From BRH-c25 sp035627615 (GTDB taxonomy: Bacteria > Bacillota > Clostridia > Lutisporales > Lutisporaceae): a stretch of DNA of 64,000 nucleotides. The stretch spans positions 10,098 through 74,097 of the forward strand of contig DASPLL010000053.1 in assembly GCA_035627615.1 (NCBI GenBank), read 5' to 3'. Made by a program: the position numbers and the translations under genes. The notes below the pieces were generated by a model. That model was not told the DNA's origin, did not search any database, and was given only the letters and a program-made list of their open reading frames with translations. Positions 36,475 through 44,951 of this stretch are shown here, one piece after another; the stretch's first letter is position 1, and every line of letters starts with the position of its first letter.

Positions 36475-36578
36475 CTTGTACTCACTCCTTTTATAGATTT
36501 AAATACATATTAGCACGCAAGACTGGATTTTAAATTTTAAAAAATGTCATATATTTTTCAAAAAGTCTCTATTTTGTT

Positions 36579-37442
36579 TCATGCCTCCATTTTTTTGAAT
36601 TCCGTCGGAGACATGTTTATATTACGCTTAAATACAGTAGCAAAATGCCCGGAGTTGACAAAGCCGCATAACCTTGCAACCTCCTCCATCGAGTTCTCGT
36701 TTTTACTTAATAGTTCTTTCGCTTTCTCCATGCGTATCCCCGTCAAATACTGATATGGAGTCTGCCCTGTGTAGTCCTTAAATACCCGCTTGAAATGACA
36801 AGGGCTTAGGTAGATCAGATTGCAGATATCATTTATGCAGATATTTGCGCTATAATACTCCTGCATAAACTGTATAGCCTTATTGATATATTTGTTATCT
36901 TTGCTTATCTTGCTCTTATTTCCCGCAATATCAGCATTCAAATCCCGTATCAGTTGAAAAACAATCTGTGTACATATACTTTCAATCATTGAAGGAAATG
37001 ACTCCCCGTAATTCATCATTTCCTTTTGGAAATTACCGATAATATCCAGAAGCTGTCTGCTGTAAACATTTTGTACCCGTTTGAATACGTAACCTTCTTC
37101 GCCTGCTATTTCTGCGGTTATCTTTCGGAAGAAGTCCTTTTTTATTGCTATGTGCATATATCTCCCTTGCTTTCTGTTGTCACAAGGTACGCCATAAACC
37201 TCCTGCCAGGGTTGAACAGCTATAAAGCTCCCTTTTCTACCTTGATACTCACAGTTATTGATTCTGGTTACAGGAGATTCAGAAAAAAACAGAACAAAAT
37301 GATAATCATCAACACATATTTCTTCTCCAAGAACAAATTCTTCAGGTTCAAAGATAGCTATGTGCTGACAGATGTAGGATTTGGTTCTTGAATACATGTC
37401 TTGCGGTATGCTTTTTACAAAGTAGCTGAAATCCGACTTCAT
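36579..37442 (-). CDS. AraC family transcriptional regulator
   Basis: The 287-aa protein has an N-terminal cupin-like sensor region and a C-terminal AraC double helix-turn-helix (residues about 185-285, with INDICNLIYLSPCHFKRVFK and a second helix in VARLCGFVNSGHFATVFKR). The ATG at 37442 follows GGGGGGAG. Targets are unknown; it sits between the SLH gene and the efflux-type locus, separated from both. Confidence 0.93.
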   Translation of the reverse strand: MKSDFSYFVKSIPQDMYSRTKSYICQHIAIFEPEEFVLGEEICVDDYHFVLFFSESPVTRINNCEYQGRKGSFIAVQPWQEVYGVPCDNRKQGRYMHIAIKKDFFRKITAEIAGEEGYVFKRVQNVYSRQLLDIIGNFQKEMMNYGESFPSMIESICTQIVFQLIRDLNADIAGNKSKISKDNKYINKAIQFMQEYYSANICINDICNLIYLSPCHFKRVFKDYTGQTPYQYLTGIRMEKAKELLSKNENSMEEVARLCGFVNSGHFATVFKRNINMSPTEFKKMEA

Positions 37443-37649
37443 ATACTCCCCCCATTAATTAAGATGATTTACTGCTGAAAATTCATCTTTCGAGATTTGT
37501 ATTGCTTATTTCGACGTACACCGCGCAACTCCTTCCGGCTCTATAAAACGATCTCATTTTACATTCCCTTAAATATTATGATATGTTAAGAAAGCACTCC
37601 CCTGTAAAAGCCTTAATATCATTTATAGCTTCCATCCTAGTACATCCTG

Positions 37650-37679
37650 TAAAACAGTGGGGACTGTCCCTGCTGTTTA
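37650..37679. repeat. Palindrome family 2 copy (GGGACTGTCCC core)
   Basis: AAACAG-TGGGGAC and GTCCC-TGCTGTTT form a hairpin with short mismatches just beyond the ABC ATPase stop, where it may terminate transcription. Confidence 0.7.
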
Positions 37680-37684
37680 TTATG

Positions 37685-38413
37685 CTATGCCTTTGATTGA
37701 AATCCTTTTAACCATTCATCCAGTTCCCTTTCGCGGTCTGCACCCATCGAGAATTCCTTACAGGCGGCAATCTGTCCATCCCTGATATAGAGTACTTTCC
37801 TTGCTTTGGCAGCGACACGCGGATCATGGGTAACAGTCATAATGGTCATTCCATCACGATTTAAATCTTCCAGGATTGCCAATACCTGGTCCGTGGCGCC
37901 GGAATTCAGAGCTCCTGTCGGTTCATCCAAAAACAGGATTTCAGGATTATTGATCATGGCACGGCAAATAGAAGCCCGTTGCAGCTGTCCGCCGGAAACT
38001 TCCCGAATATCACGTTCTCCGATTCCTTCGATTTCCATCCGCTTCATTAATTCCGATGCACGTTTCCTTATGTCATCCGCCGGTTCTTTTTTTGCTACAA
38101 GACCGGGCAGCGTAATATTATCAAAGACTGAAAGGTTCTTTAACATCTGTGCATTCTGAAATACAAATCCCATTTTGGTCAGCCGGAATCCGGATAATTC
38201 ATCCTCCTGCATTTCGGATATGTTTATTCCTTCAAACAATACCCTGCCATAACTTATACTGTCCATTCCGCTGATACTGTAGAGAAGCGTTGACTTGCCG
38301 GAACCGGAAGGTCCCATAACCGCAACGAAATCTCCCTTTGTGATTTCAAAAGTTATGTCATGCAAAGCTTTAGTATTTTTAAATGACTTACTGATCTTTT
38401 CAACTTTTATCAT
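37685..38413 (-). CDS. ABC transporter ATPase, LolD/MacB type
   Basis: The 242-aa ATPase has Walker A GPSGSGKST, signature VSGGQLQRA, Walker B ILFLDEPTGALN and VTHD. This type works with FtsX-like permeases, here the upstream 776-aa protein. I choose ATG at 38413 because AGGAG lies 8 nt upstream; an ATG at 38428 overlapping the permease stop has no ribosome site. Probably a mechanotransmission or efflux ABC system, possibly for peptides or antibiotics. Confidence 0.92.
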   Translation of the reverse strand: MIKVEKISKSFKNTKALHDITFEITKGDFVAVMGPSGSGKSTLLYSISGMDSISYGRVLFEGINISEMQEDELSGFRLTKMGFVFQNAQMLKNLSVFDNITLPGLVAKKEPADDIRKRASELMKRMEIEGIGERDIREVSGGQLQRASICRAMINNPEILFLDEPTGALNSGATDQVLAILEDLNRDGMTIMTVTHDPRVAAKARKVLYIRDGQIAACKEFSMGADRERELDEWLKGFQSKA

Positions 38414-38424
38414 GGCTCGACTCC

Positions 38425-40755
38425 TCATTCCATTATTTGATCTCTGATATGATATTTCCTGATAACTTTAGTTCCCGCAACCACTGTGATGAATACTGCA
38501 AACAGCTGCGCTGCCGGGCATAGCAGATAGGCCTCAACCGGTTCAACCAACATCGTTATTTTTGATGCGCCCATAGAAGAAAGCATCCATCCGAAAACAG
38601 CTTCTCCCAGAAAGTTCGCGAGGACCGTTCCGATAACGATTGCCGCGAGTTGAATCGTAAGAATCCGTATTCCAAACTGTATCCTGATGTCCCGGTTTGA
38701 AAAGCCGATTGCTTTCTTAATTGCGATTGCACTGTGTTCCCTCGCTGTGACAAGCTGCAAAATCATCACGGTAATCAGCATGCTAAGAAGCAGTGAAAGT
38801 ACGATGGCTGCACCTTCCACCAGGCTCATGTTATCCGTAATACCCCCAAGGGTCTGGGTCACAAACTCACTGACCGGAGTTATTTTGCTGTCTGTCAGAA
38901 TAATTCTCAACTGATCCGTCTTTTCCTCAATGGTGACACCATCGCGGACATCCAAATAAATAATATAGACTTCCACATCATTTTCGTCAAAATCAATTAC
39001 TGCTTTGGCAGTCTTGCCACCGTAGGTAATATCCTGATAAATACCACAGACGGTAAACAAAAGTTCTTCACCCTTGTAGAATACCGTCAGAGAATCGCCA
39101 ACTTTTTTTCCTAATTCCGAAGCATTCAGGTAAGAGAGCGCCATATCTTTACTGTCTTCCGGTGCGCTTCCCTCAAGATACTCCAATGGAAAAACAGATT
39201 CATCACCATTTTCCACACGGATGTATTCCCATTCCCCAGACCCATTCTCTAACTGTACGTAACCATTCCGGTAAATTGCATACTTCTCAATTTCTGAATC
39301 ATTCTCCAGATAGGATAGAGCGGCATTTTTCTGTTCCGCCAGTTTCTCGCTGTACTGGATATCAATACGAATATCGCTTTCTCCTACACCCATATAAGTA
39401 ATGAAAGATGGATTTTCAATCGTATTCTTCATATTCAACGGAAGCAGAATCAAAAATGACGAAAATACAAATACGAAAAAGATAACGGAATATTCCTTCC
39501 ATTTACATTTAAGTTCACCCAAGGCTATCGTAAGGTTGCGATGTTTCAATCCTGTGTCAGGTAAAGAATAGTGACCTTCCTTCTTTGTCTTCTCTTCTCC
39601 ACGCATCAGTTCCATAACAGTACTTTTCAGACTCCTGCGGAGATTTATGCGGCATCCCAGCATTACAACCAGGCAGAGCAGAATTATCCCGATGAAAGGA
39701 AATACCCATTTCATCCACTCAACCGTACCATATCCGCAGTACATAATAACCGAGGATGAAAAGAAATTTCCAAACGGAATGGCTGCCAGATAACCTATCA
39801 CTCCCGCTACCAGCACAAGCATTATATATTTCATCTGATATAACTTCTCAATTGCTTTTCGCGGAAATCCAATTGCTTTCATTTCCCCAATGGTATAATT
39901 CTCTTCTGCCATGGTTGCCCGAATAATATAGGATAAACACAGGACTGCCATCATTATTAAAAGAATACTGATTGCGATGATTATGAATGCTACCAGGCCA
40001 TAAGAAAGATTATTCAGCATAGTAAGTAAGCGGCCTGTTACCGCAACACCATTGGAAGGCATGCCAGCATCCATATAATCCTTCTCCAAAACCGCCGCAG
40101 ATGCGCCACCCTCTAAAAGGAATTCAAAACAATATTCCCATTCTCCCATGTTAAGACTTATTTCATCAAGATCTGTCTGACTGATTAAGAAACGCTTCGA
40201 GGATGTGAGTGCCGCGTTCATCTGTGAGTCACGAATTATTGTTGATACAGTCAGCTCCTTATGGTAATCACCTTCATGCAATGTAATGACATCTCCGACC
40301 TCTATACCAAGCTCCTCAGCATAATAAACAGGAACCCCGATTTCTCCATTCTGAACAACAGCAATTTCATTATCCATATTAAGGAGTAAATCAAATCCTT
40401 CATTCTGAATAACGAATCCGTTATCCATCAGACACTTCTCCAGTGTTTCACCCTGATAAATAATATTTGAATTGCTGATATTAAGCATCTTGACTATCAG
40501 GGAATCCTTAATATAGTCATGGGTTTCCACAAAGTTCCCAAAGGCTTCCTCATCATACGTTCCCTTATGCATCTGCAGGTAATCGGGCGGCACTGCCAGT
40601 TCATTCAACCCATTCAGTGAAGATATCATTGTACCTGCCACCCTTAAGCCGCCGGCCAGCAAAAGGGCTGAAAGGATCAGGAATACAGCCAGTGCAGTTG
40701 TAATTGCCCTGTTTCTCTTAAAGTCCTTCCGGACAAGACTCAGCAATAGTTTCAT
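38425..40755 (-). CDS. FtsX-like ABC permease
   Basis: The 776-aa protein has an N-terminal membrane helix, an extracytoplasmic domain, three or more helices, then a second set (TREHSAIAIKKAIGFSNRDI is the FtsX-type cytoplasmic loop). Two FtsX units on one chain match BceB/MacB-like systems. Its ATG lies 38 nt inside the end of the MFS gene, with GAGGAG upstream, so expression is coupled. Confidence 0.9.
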   Translation of the reverse strand: MKLLLSLVRKDFKRNRAITTALAVFLILSALLLAGGLRVAGTMISSLNGLNELAVPPDYLQMHKGTYDEEAFGNFVETHDYIKDSLIVKMLNISNSNIIYQGETLEKCLMDNGFVIQNEGFDLLLNMDNEIAVVQNGEIGVPVYYAEELGIEVGDVITLHEGDYHKELTVSTIIRDSQMNAALTSSKRFLISQTDLDEISLNMGEWEYCFEFLLEGGASAAVLEKDYMDAGMPSNGVAVTGRLLTMLNNLSYGLVAFIIIAISILLIMMAVLCLSYIIRATMAEENYTIGEMKAIGFPRKAIEKLYQMKYIMLVLVAGVIGYLAAIPFGNFFSSSVIMYCGYGTVEWMKWVFPFIGIILLCLVVMLGCRINLRRSLKSTVMELMRGEEKTKKEGHYSLPDTGLKHRNLTIALGELKCKWKEYSVIFFVFVFSSFLILLPLNMKNTIENPSFITYMGVGESDIRIDIQYSEKLAEQKNAALSYLENDSEIEKYAIYRNGYVQLENGSGEWEYIRVENGDESVFPLEYLEGSAPEDSKDMALSYLNASELGKKVGDSLTVFYKGEELLFTVCGIYQDITYGGKTAKAVIDFDENDVEVYIIYLDVRDGVTIEEKTDQLRIILTDSKITPVSEFVTQTLGGITDNMSLVEGAAIVLSLLLSMLITVMILQLVTAREHSAIAIKKAIGFSNRDIRIQFGIRILTIQLAAIVIGTVLANFLGEAVFGWMLSSMGASKITMLVEPVEAYLLCPAAQLFAVFITVVAGTKVIRKYHIRDQIME

Positions 40756-42076
40756 TCTTACTTATTCTCCTCTCCAACGTTTTTACACTTTTCAGTCCGG
40801 AAACAGCAATTCCGACAATTGCCAGTACCATGCCTGCGATCAATATCAGCAGCGCAATTCCTCTTCCCTCACCGGCACCGATTACTTTTCCGATTTTTAT
40901 CGCGAATAAACTGCTGCCGCACATAAACGGCTCAAAAACATAATCAGAAAGGGCTCCGGACAATATATAAGCAAAAATGTAACCCATCTGAGTAATAAAG
41001 CTTATCAAACCAAAAGCGCGCCCCTGCACTTCATTGACAAGATTCTTACGTATCAGGACTTCTGCCCCAATCTGGACAGCCGGCATAAATACAAACATCA
41101 TGAATCCAAATACTGCAATCAAAAACAGATTTTCCTTAATCCCCATCAGCGCAAAAAAGATTCCGCAGCCGAATAATCCGAGAGAAAGCATCCTCACATA
41201 AGATTTTATATTCTTCATGCAGCTTATTACGATACTTCCGGCCATCATGCCCATTGCACTGACTGTCGCAAGAATACCGAGTTCTGTTTCACCTGCAAAA
41301 GCAAGTATGAGCGGCTTACTTAAAATTTGTACGAAACCAAGGCAGAATACTGCGATCGTCATAATCACAATCATTGCCACAATGCCGCTTTTTCCACGTA
41401 TTGCAGCAATTCCTTCCTTCATTTCCTTGCGGAATCTCAAACCGGCATCTTCCCTGCGTTTCGTAACCATGCCTTTCTTCACAGCCGCAATAATAAATAC
41501 CGTTGTAAAGAAAGTAAGAATATCGATAATAATCAGGGTACTGACAGTCGTAATCTGCAGCAATAATCCCGCAATAGCCGGGGAGATCAAAAGTTTGGCA
41601 TTGTTTGCAAGTTGAACCATTCCGCCCGCCTTGGCAAAGTCTTCTTCCGATAATAAATCCGTAATGGTTGCCTTAAATGCCGGTTCCATCAAAGCCGTAA
41701 ATAACGAACTGACGCCTACACCTACGCAGATTACCGCAAGTGAAGGATTTGCGCTCATAAGGTCGACGAGGCATATAACCAATCCCAGACCGGAAAACAA
41801 TTCTCCGAGAATCATCATCATCCTTCTATCATAATGATCCGCCAGAACGCCTCCTAAAGGCGCCAGAAGAATGGACGGCAGGAATGCACAAATGCTGACA
41901 ATGGCCGTAGCCATAACAGATCCTGTCAAAGCCAGTACATAGATCGCAAGACTAAATTCCGTTAATCCGCTGCCGATACTTGATATCAGCTGGCCGGCCA
42001 CCAGTATCGTAAACTTCTTCATTGCCTTATTCCTACTTTTTGTTGACCTGTTTTGTATTACCTCACGTTGATTCAT
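40718..42076 (-). CDS. MFS efflux transporter
   Basis: The 452-aa protein has 12 membrane segments and the motif GGVLADHYDRRMMM of the major facilitator superfamily, resembling MFS multidrug exporters. It is the first structural gene after tetR and overlaps the FtsX permease gene. A TetR-type palindrome lies upstream. Confidence 0.9.
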   Translation of the reverse strand: MNQREVIQNRSTKSRNKAMKKFTILVAGQLISSIGSGLTEFSLAIYVLALTGSVMATAIVSICAFLPSILLAPLGGVLADHYDRRMMMILGELFSGLGLVICLVDLMSANPSLAVICVGVGVSSLFTALMEPAFKATITDLLSEEDFAKAGGMVQLANNAKLLISPAIAGLLLQITTVSTLIIIDILTFFTTVFIIAAVKKGMVTKRREDAGLRFRKEMKEGIAAIRGKSGIVAMIVIMTIAVFCLGFVQILSKPLILAFAGETELGILATVSAMGMMAGSIVISCMKNIKSYVRMLSLGLFGCGIFFALMGIKENLFLIAVFGFMMFVFMPAVQIGAEVLIRKNLVNEVQGRAFGLISFITQMGYIFAYILSGALSDYVFEPFMCGSSLFAIKIGKVIGAGEGRGIALLILIAGMVLAIVGIAVSGLKSVKTLERRISKNETIAESCPEGL

Positions 42077-42105
42077 TGTTACACCCCTTAAACCTTAATA
42101 AGCCC

Positions 42106-42169
42106 TGTATAATATTCATACCTTCAACTGTAAATTATTCTTTCCGTCTCTTGTATCGACCATCGGTCG
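42106..42169 (-). promoter_or_regulatory. MFS promoter with TetR-type operator
   Basis: TTTACA (42129-42134) and TATACA (42106-42111) on the minus strand are 17 nt apart. The palindrome CGACCATCGGTCG (42157-42169) lies 22 nt upstream of the -35 and matches the operator at tetR (core GACC-n-CGGTC). Confidence 0.55.
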
Positions 42170-42190
42170 GTTCATGGGCAAAAAAAATTC

Positions 42191-42820
42191 TTACATCTGT
42201 CCGAACATCCGTATAAATTCTTTAAGCTCTCCTTCTTTTGTCCCCAGCATTCTCTCTGCATTACATAAAAATGCTTGTATTTTCCTTGGATAATCCTCCA
42301 TTTTCCATTCGAAAACATCGCAATCAAACATCATATGTCCCAACAATAAAATGGATTCTATGCATTCAGTCGGATACTCCATATGGAAAACATCCCGGTC
42401 AATGCCTTCTAAAACAGGTTCCTGCAAAACCGGGGTCATACGCTTAAGCATTGCCCTTAAATATAACCGTTCCAGCTTTGCATTCTCAACCTTATGAAGT
42501 TCTTCCTTTATCTCATCCGATCCCTCGAACTCCGGAGCCTGTGCCATTATCGCCATCATAATACGATTCACCAAAGGAATGGATTTATCCTTCAGGATCT
42601 TCTCTGCCCTCCTTGCTCCTTCTTCAACGATATCAAGGATGATTGCCTCCAGTACTTCTTCCTTGGAAGCAAAATAATAGTAAAAGGTGCCTTTTGCTAT
42701 ATCCACAATCTTCAGGATATCGTTAACAGAAGTCTGTTCATAACCTTTCCTGACGAATAATTCCCGCGCTGCAACCAGAATCTCCCGTCTTCGTACTTCA
42801 CCTTCCTTGACTGTTTTCAT
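42191..42820 (-). CDS. TetR family repressor
   Basis: The 209-aa protein has an N-terminal helix-turn-helix (VRRREILVAARELFVRKGYE, TSVNDILKIVDIAKGTFYYYF) and a variable ligand domain. ATG at 42820 follows GAGGTG; an in-frame ATG at 42832 lies within the operator side of the leader. It is transcribed ahead of the MFS/ABC genes and probably represses both itself and them; the inducing drug is unknown. Confidence 0.93.
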   Translation of the reverse strand: MKTVKEGEVRRREILVAARELFVRKGYEQTSVNDILKIVDIAKGTFYYYFASKEEVLEAIILDIVEEGARRAEKILKDKSIPLVNRIMMAIMAQAPEFEGSDEIKEELHKVENAKLERLYLRAMLKRMTPVLQEPVLEGIDRDVFHMEYPTECIESILLLGHMMFDCDVFEWKMEDYPRKIQAFLCNAERMLGTKEGELKEFIRMFGQM

Positions 42821-42834
42821 AACACACCTCATTT

Positions 42835-42888
42835 CTATAGACCGTCGGTCGATAGAATCATAATAAACCTACTAGAAGAAAATGTCAA
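42835..42888 (-). promoter_or_regulatory. tetR promoter with overlapping palindromic operator
   Basis: On the minus strand TTGACA (42883-42888) and TATTAT (42860-42865) are 17 nt apart. Immediately downstream the 21-bp palindrome at 42835-42855 (core GACCGACGGTC flanked by CTAT...ATAG) covers the expected start site, as for a self-repressing TetR. Confidence 0.65.
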
Positions 42889-42897
42889 GCTTTTTTT

Positions 42898-42936
42898 GAA
42901 ATAAAAAGCAGAAAGAAACCGTCCCTATTGCTTTAA
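42898..42936. repeat. Degenerate palindrome family 2 copy
   Basis: AAAAGCAGAAAGAAACCGTCC then CTATTGCTTTAA keeps one arm of the AAAGCAGAAGGGACGG hairpin seen at 51588. A very similar shortened copy is at 53291-53323. Confidence 0.5.
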
Positions 42937-43021
42937 GTAATCCTGGAAGGCGCAGTAAAAATTTTTCTTAAGTTTTACACAAAAAATGCATATGAATAAA
43001 TGGTTTCAAAGGCTGATTTTT

Positions 43022-43053
43022 AAAGGGGTCGGGTCATGTAACGACTCCTTTTT
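43022..43053. terminator. Hairpin with T-rich tail upstream of the subtilase-like gene
   Basis: AAAGGGGTCG and CGACTCCTTT pair with one bulge and are followed by TTTCC and T-rich sequence. It may be a terminator or leader structure. Confidence 0.5.
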
Positions 43054-43176
43054 CCATTTTATATTTTTTTTATGCGTAGAATATAAAATTAAAATTGGTG
43101 CGCAATTTCGATTTTTCTGTAGAGTGATTCTTGGTTTACAGCTTGAAAGCAAAATATGAAAGTAAAGTGACCTGGT

Positions 43177-44931
43177 ATGAGAAAAATTCTCTCTGCATTT
43201 TTGGCCTTTGCCTTAGTTTTGACCATGCTCCCCGCCCGGATGGCGGCAGCGCCTGTAAACGGCGCAATTACGCAGGCAGCGCTCCCGGCCGTCGGGTCTG
43301 GTCTTTGGGAGCTGCAGATACCGGCAAGGGTCGACGATGCCGTGATTGTGGCCGTTATCGACACGGGAGTGGATTACACCAACAAGGACCTGGCAGATAT
43401 AATGCTGACAGTCGGCGGCACCGTAAAGGGTTACAACGCCATAACAAAGCAGGAATCGGGATTTATGGATGATTCGTCCGACAGCCACGGAACAATGACG
43501 GCCGGAGTTATCGTGACCGAAGTGGAAAAGATAAGAAAAGAGGCCGGAGAGGACCCCGGCTCCGGCGTGAAGATCATGCCGGTCAAGGCCCTGGATGCAA
43601 ACGGCACCTCGCTGGCTGCGGCACGTGTTTCAGGCGAGGAAGCGGCGAAGCTCTATACCGCGAGGACGGCGTCGGGTTCTGGATTTACAGTAGCGGAGGC
43701 AGTTTACGCCCCCGGTGAAGAGGGCAGTGGAGGTGACGGCAGCGGTCAAAGCGGACAGCGCAACCAAAGCAGCCTGGGCATCCAGAGCAGCGTAAGTACC
43801 GTTACCTGGCCTGTCTGGCCCGATGGCACCCTGGTGGGGACGCAGAACCTGGATATCACATCGCTGACCATGGTATGGGGTCCGGCCCAGGACGATGTGG
43901 CGGTAGATTATTATGAGATCAAAGTTTACCGTGAGGATGAGCCTGAACCTATCCTCACAGTACAAACCAGTGAAACAAGCTACGACTTTACCGGGCTTAC
44001 CCCCGGCACCCGGTACATATTCTATTTACAGGCCTTTGATGAAGAAGGCGATTGTTCATCCATATTACCGCTGCTCGTAACCACTATTCCGGCGCCTGGC
44101 AGCGCTCCTCCTTCCTGGCCTGTTGGAAGCACCCTTGCTTCCGTCCAGACGACCCCTACCACAGTCACTCTGAACTGGACCCAGGCCCAGGACGACCTGG
44201 AAGTGACCGGTTACAGGATATATCAGGACGGTGAGCTTATCCAGACGGTGGCAGGCTCGGTGTATGAGACGACAGTTCTGGGGCTTATACCCTCCACCGA
44301 CTACCATTTCCAGGTCCAGGCCGGGGATGCGGACGGCCGGTGGACAACCGGCGGTCCGGAGGTTACAGTCCGCACCATACAGGGCACGTCCATGCTGATG
44401 CTTAATGCTCCCCGGAGAAATATTAACGGCTCGCTGTATATGGGCGATACTGTGAAGCTGGAGTTGATTTCCACCGAAACAGGTCTTCATCCGGAGGTTA
44501 CAGTTTCATTTAAGAGATGGAACGATGAGCGCAGCGCCATAGAAGATGGCTCTGCAACTGTTAGCCTTGCGGAAATCCAGCCTGGCAGCCGGGTGTATTC
44601 GGCAGACTTTACCCTGACTGAAGGTATATGCAAAATAATATCGCTGGAGGCACAAGTGTCACCGGGGGTATCAAGTACTGCACAGGTGGACTGTAATGTG
44701 GCAGGCAGGCTGAAAATCCTGTTTCCACAGCCTTCCGGCCTATCTGAACAGGAAGCTGCAAGGTTCGGCGATATAATCGAAGATTCTCATGTGTCCCTGA
44801 ACGGCATCCTTGTGCCCAGTCCCTCGGCTCCTGGCATATTCCTGGTGGAGGGCCTGGAAACGGGCTGGAAACCAGCTTCACATATCAATATGAAGCAAAT
44901 CAGTTACCCAGTTGTCTTAAGGTCCAGGTAG
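43177..44931 (+). CDS. Subtilase-like/FN3 surface protein, N-terminal part (frameshifted)
   Basis: This 584-aa frame has a signal peptide (1-24), a shortened subtilase domain with Asp62 (VIDTG), His104 (SHGT) and Ser145 (NGTSLAAARVSG), then two FN3 domains (about 205-310 and 315-400). Only 41 residues separate His and Ser, against about 155 in subtilisin, and the oxyanion Asn region is absent, so the protease is probably inactive. From about 44860 the reading frame is lost: the +1 frame reads LETSFTYQYEANQLPSC and runs without a stop into the next entry. This and the next entry are one gene (about 2200 codons) split by one base. Confidence 0.8.
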   Translation: MRKILSAFLAFALVLTMLPARMAAAPVNGAITQAALPAVGSGLWELQIPARVDDAVIVAVIDTGVDYTNKDLADIMLTVGGTVKGYNAITKQESGFMDDSSDSHGTMTAGVIVTEVEKIRKEAGEDPGSGVKIMPVKALDANGTSLAAARVSGEEAAKLYTARTASGSGFTVAEAVYAPGEEGSGGDGSGQSGQRNQSSLGIQSSVSTVTWPVWPDGTLVGTQNLDITSLTMVWGPAQDDVAVDYYEIKVYREDEPEPILTVQTSETSYDFTGLTPGTRYIFYLQAFDEEGDCSSILPLLVTTIPAPGSAPPSWPVGSTLASVQTTPTTVTLNWTQAQDDLEVTGYRIYQDGELIQTVAGSVYETTVLGLIPSTDYHFQVQAGDADGRWTTGGPEVTVRTIQGTSMLMLNAPRRNINGSLYMGDTVKLELISTETGLHPEVTVSFKRWNDERSAIEDGSATVSLAEIQPGSRVYSADFTLTEGICKIISLEAQVSPGVSSTAQVDCNVAGRLKILFPQPSGLSEQEAARFGDIIEDSHVSLNGILVPSPSAPGIFLVEGLETGWKPASHINMKQISYPVVLRSR

Positions 44932-44951
44932 TTGATGCCGGTAAAAAGCCA

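Noticed and set aside
38413..38428. Start of the LolD-like ATPase at ATG 38428, overlapping the permease stop.
   Set aside because: No ribosome site precedes it, while ATG 38413 has AGGAG at 8 nt and gives the standard MIKVEKISKSF start.
43177..44931. Calling the protein an active subtilisin-like protease.
   Set aside because: The His-Ser spacing is far too short and the oxyanion region is absent, although Asp, His and Ser motifs remain.
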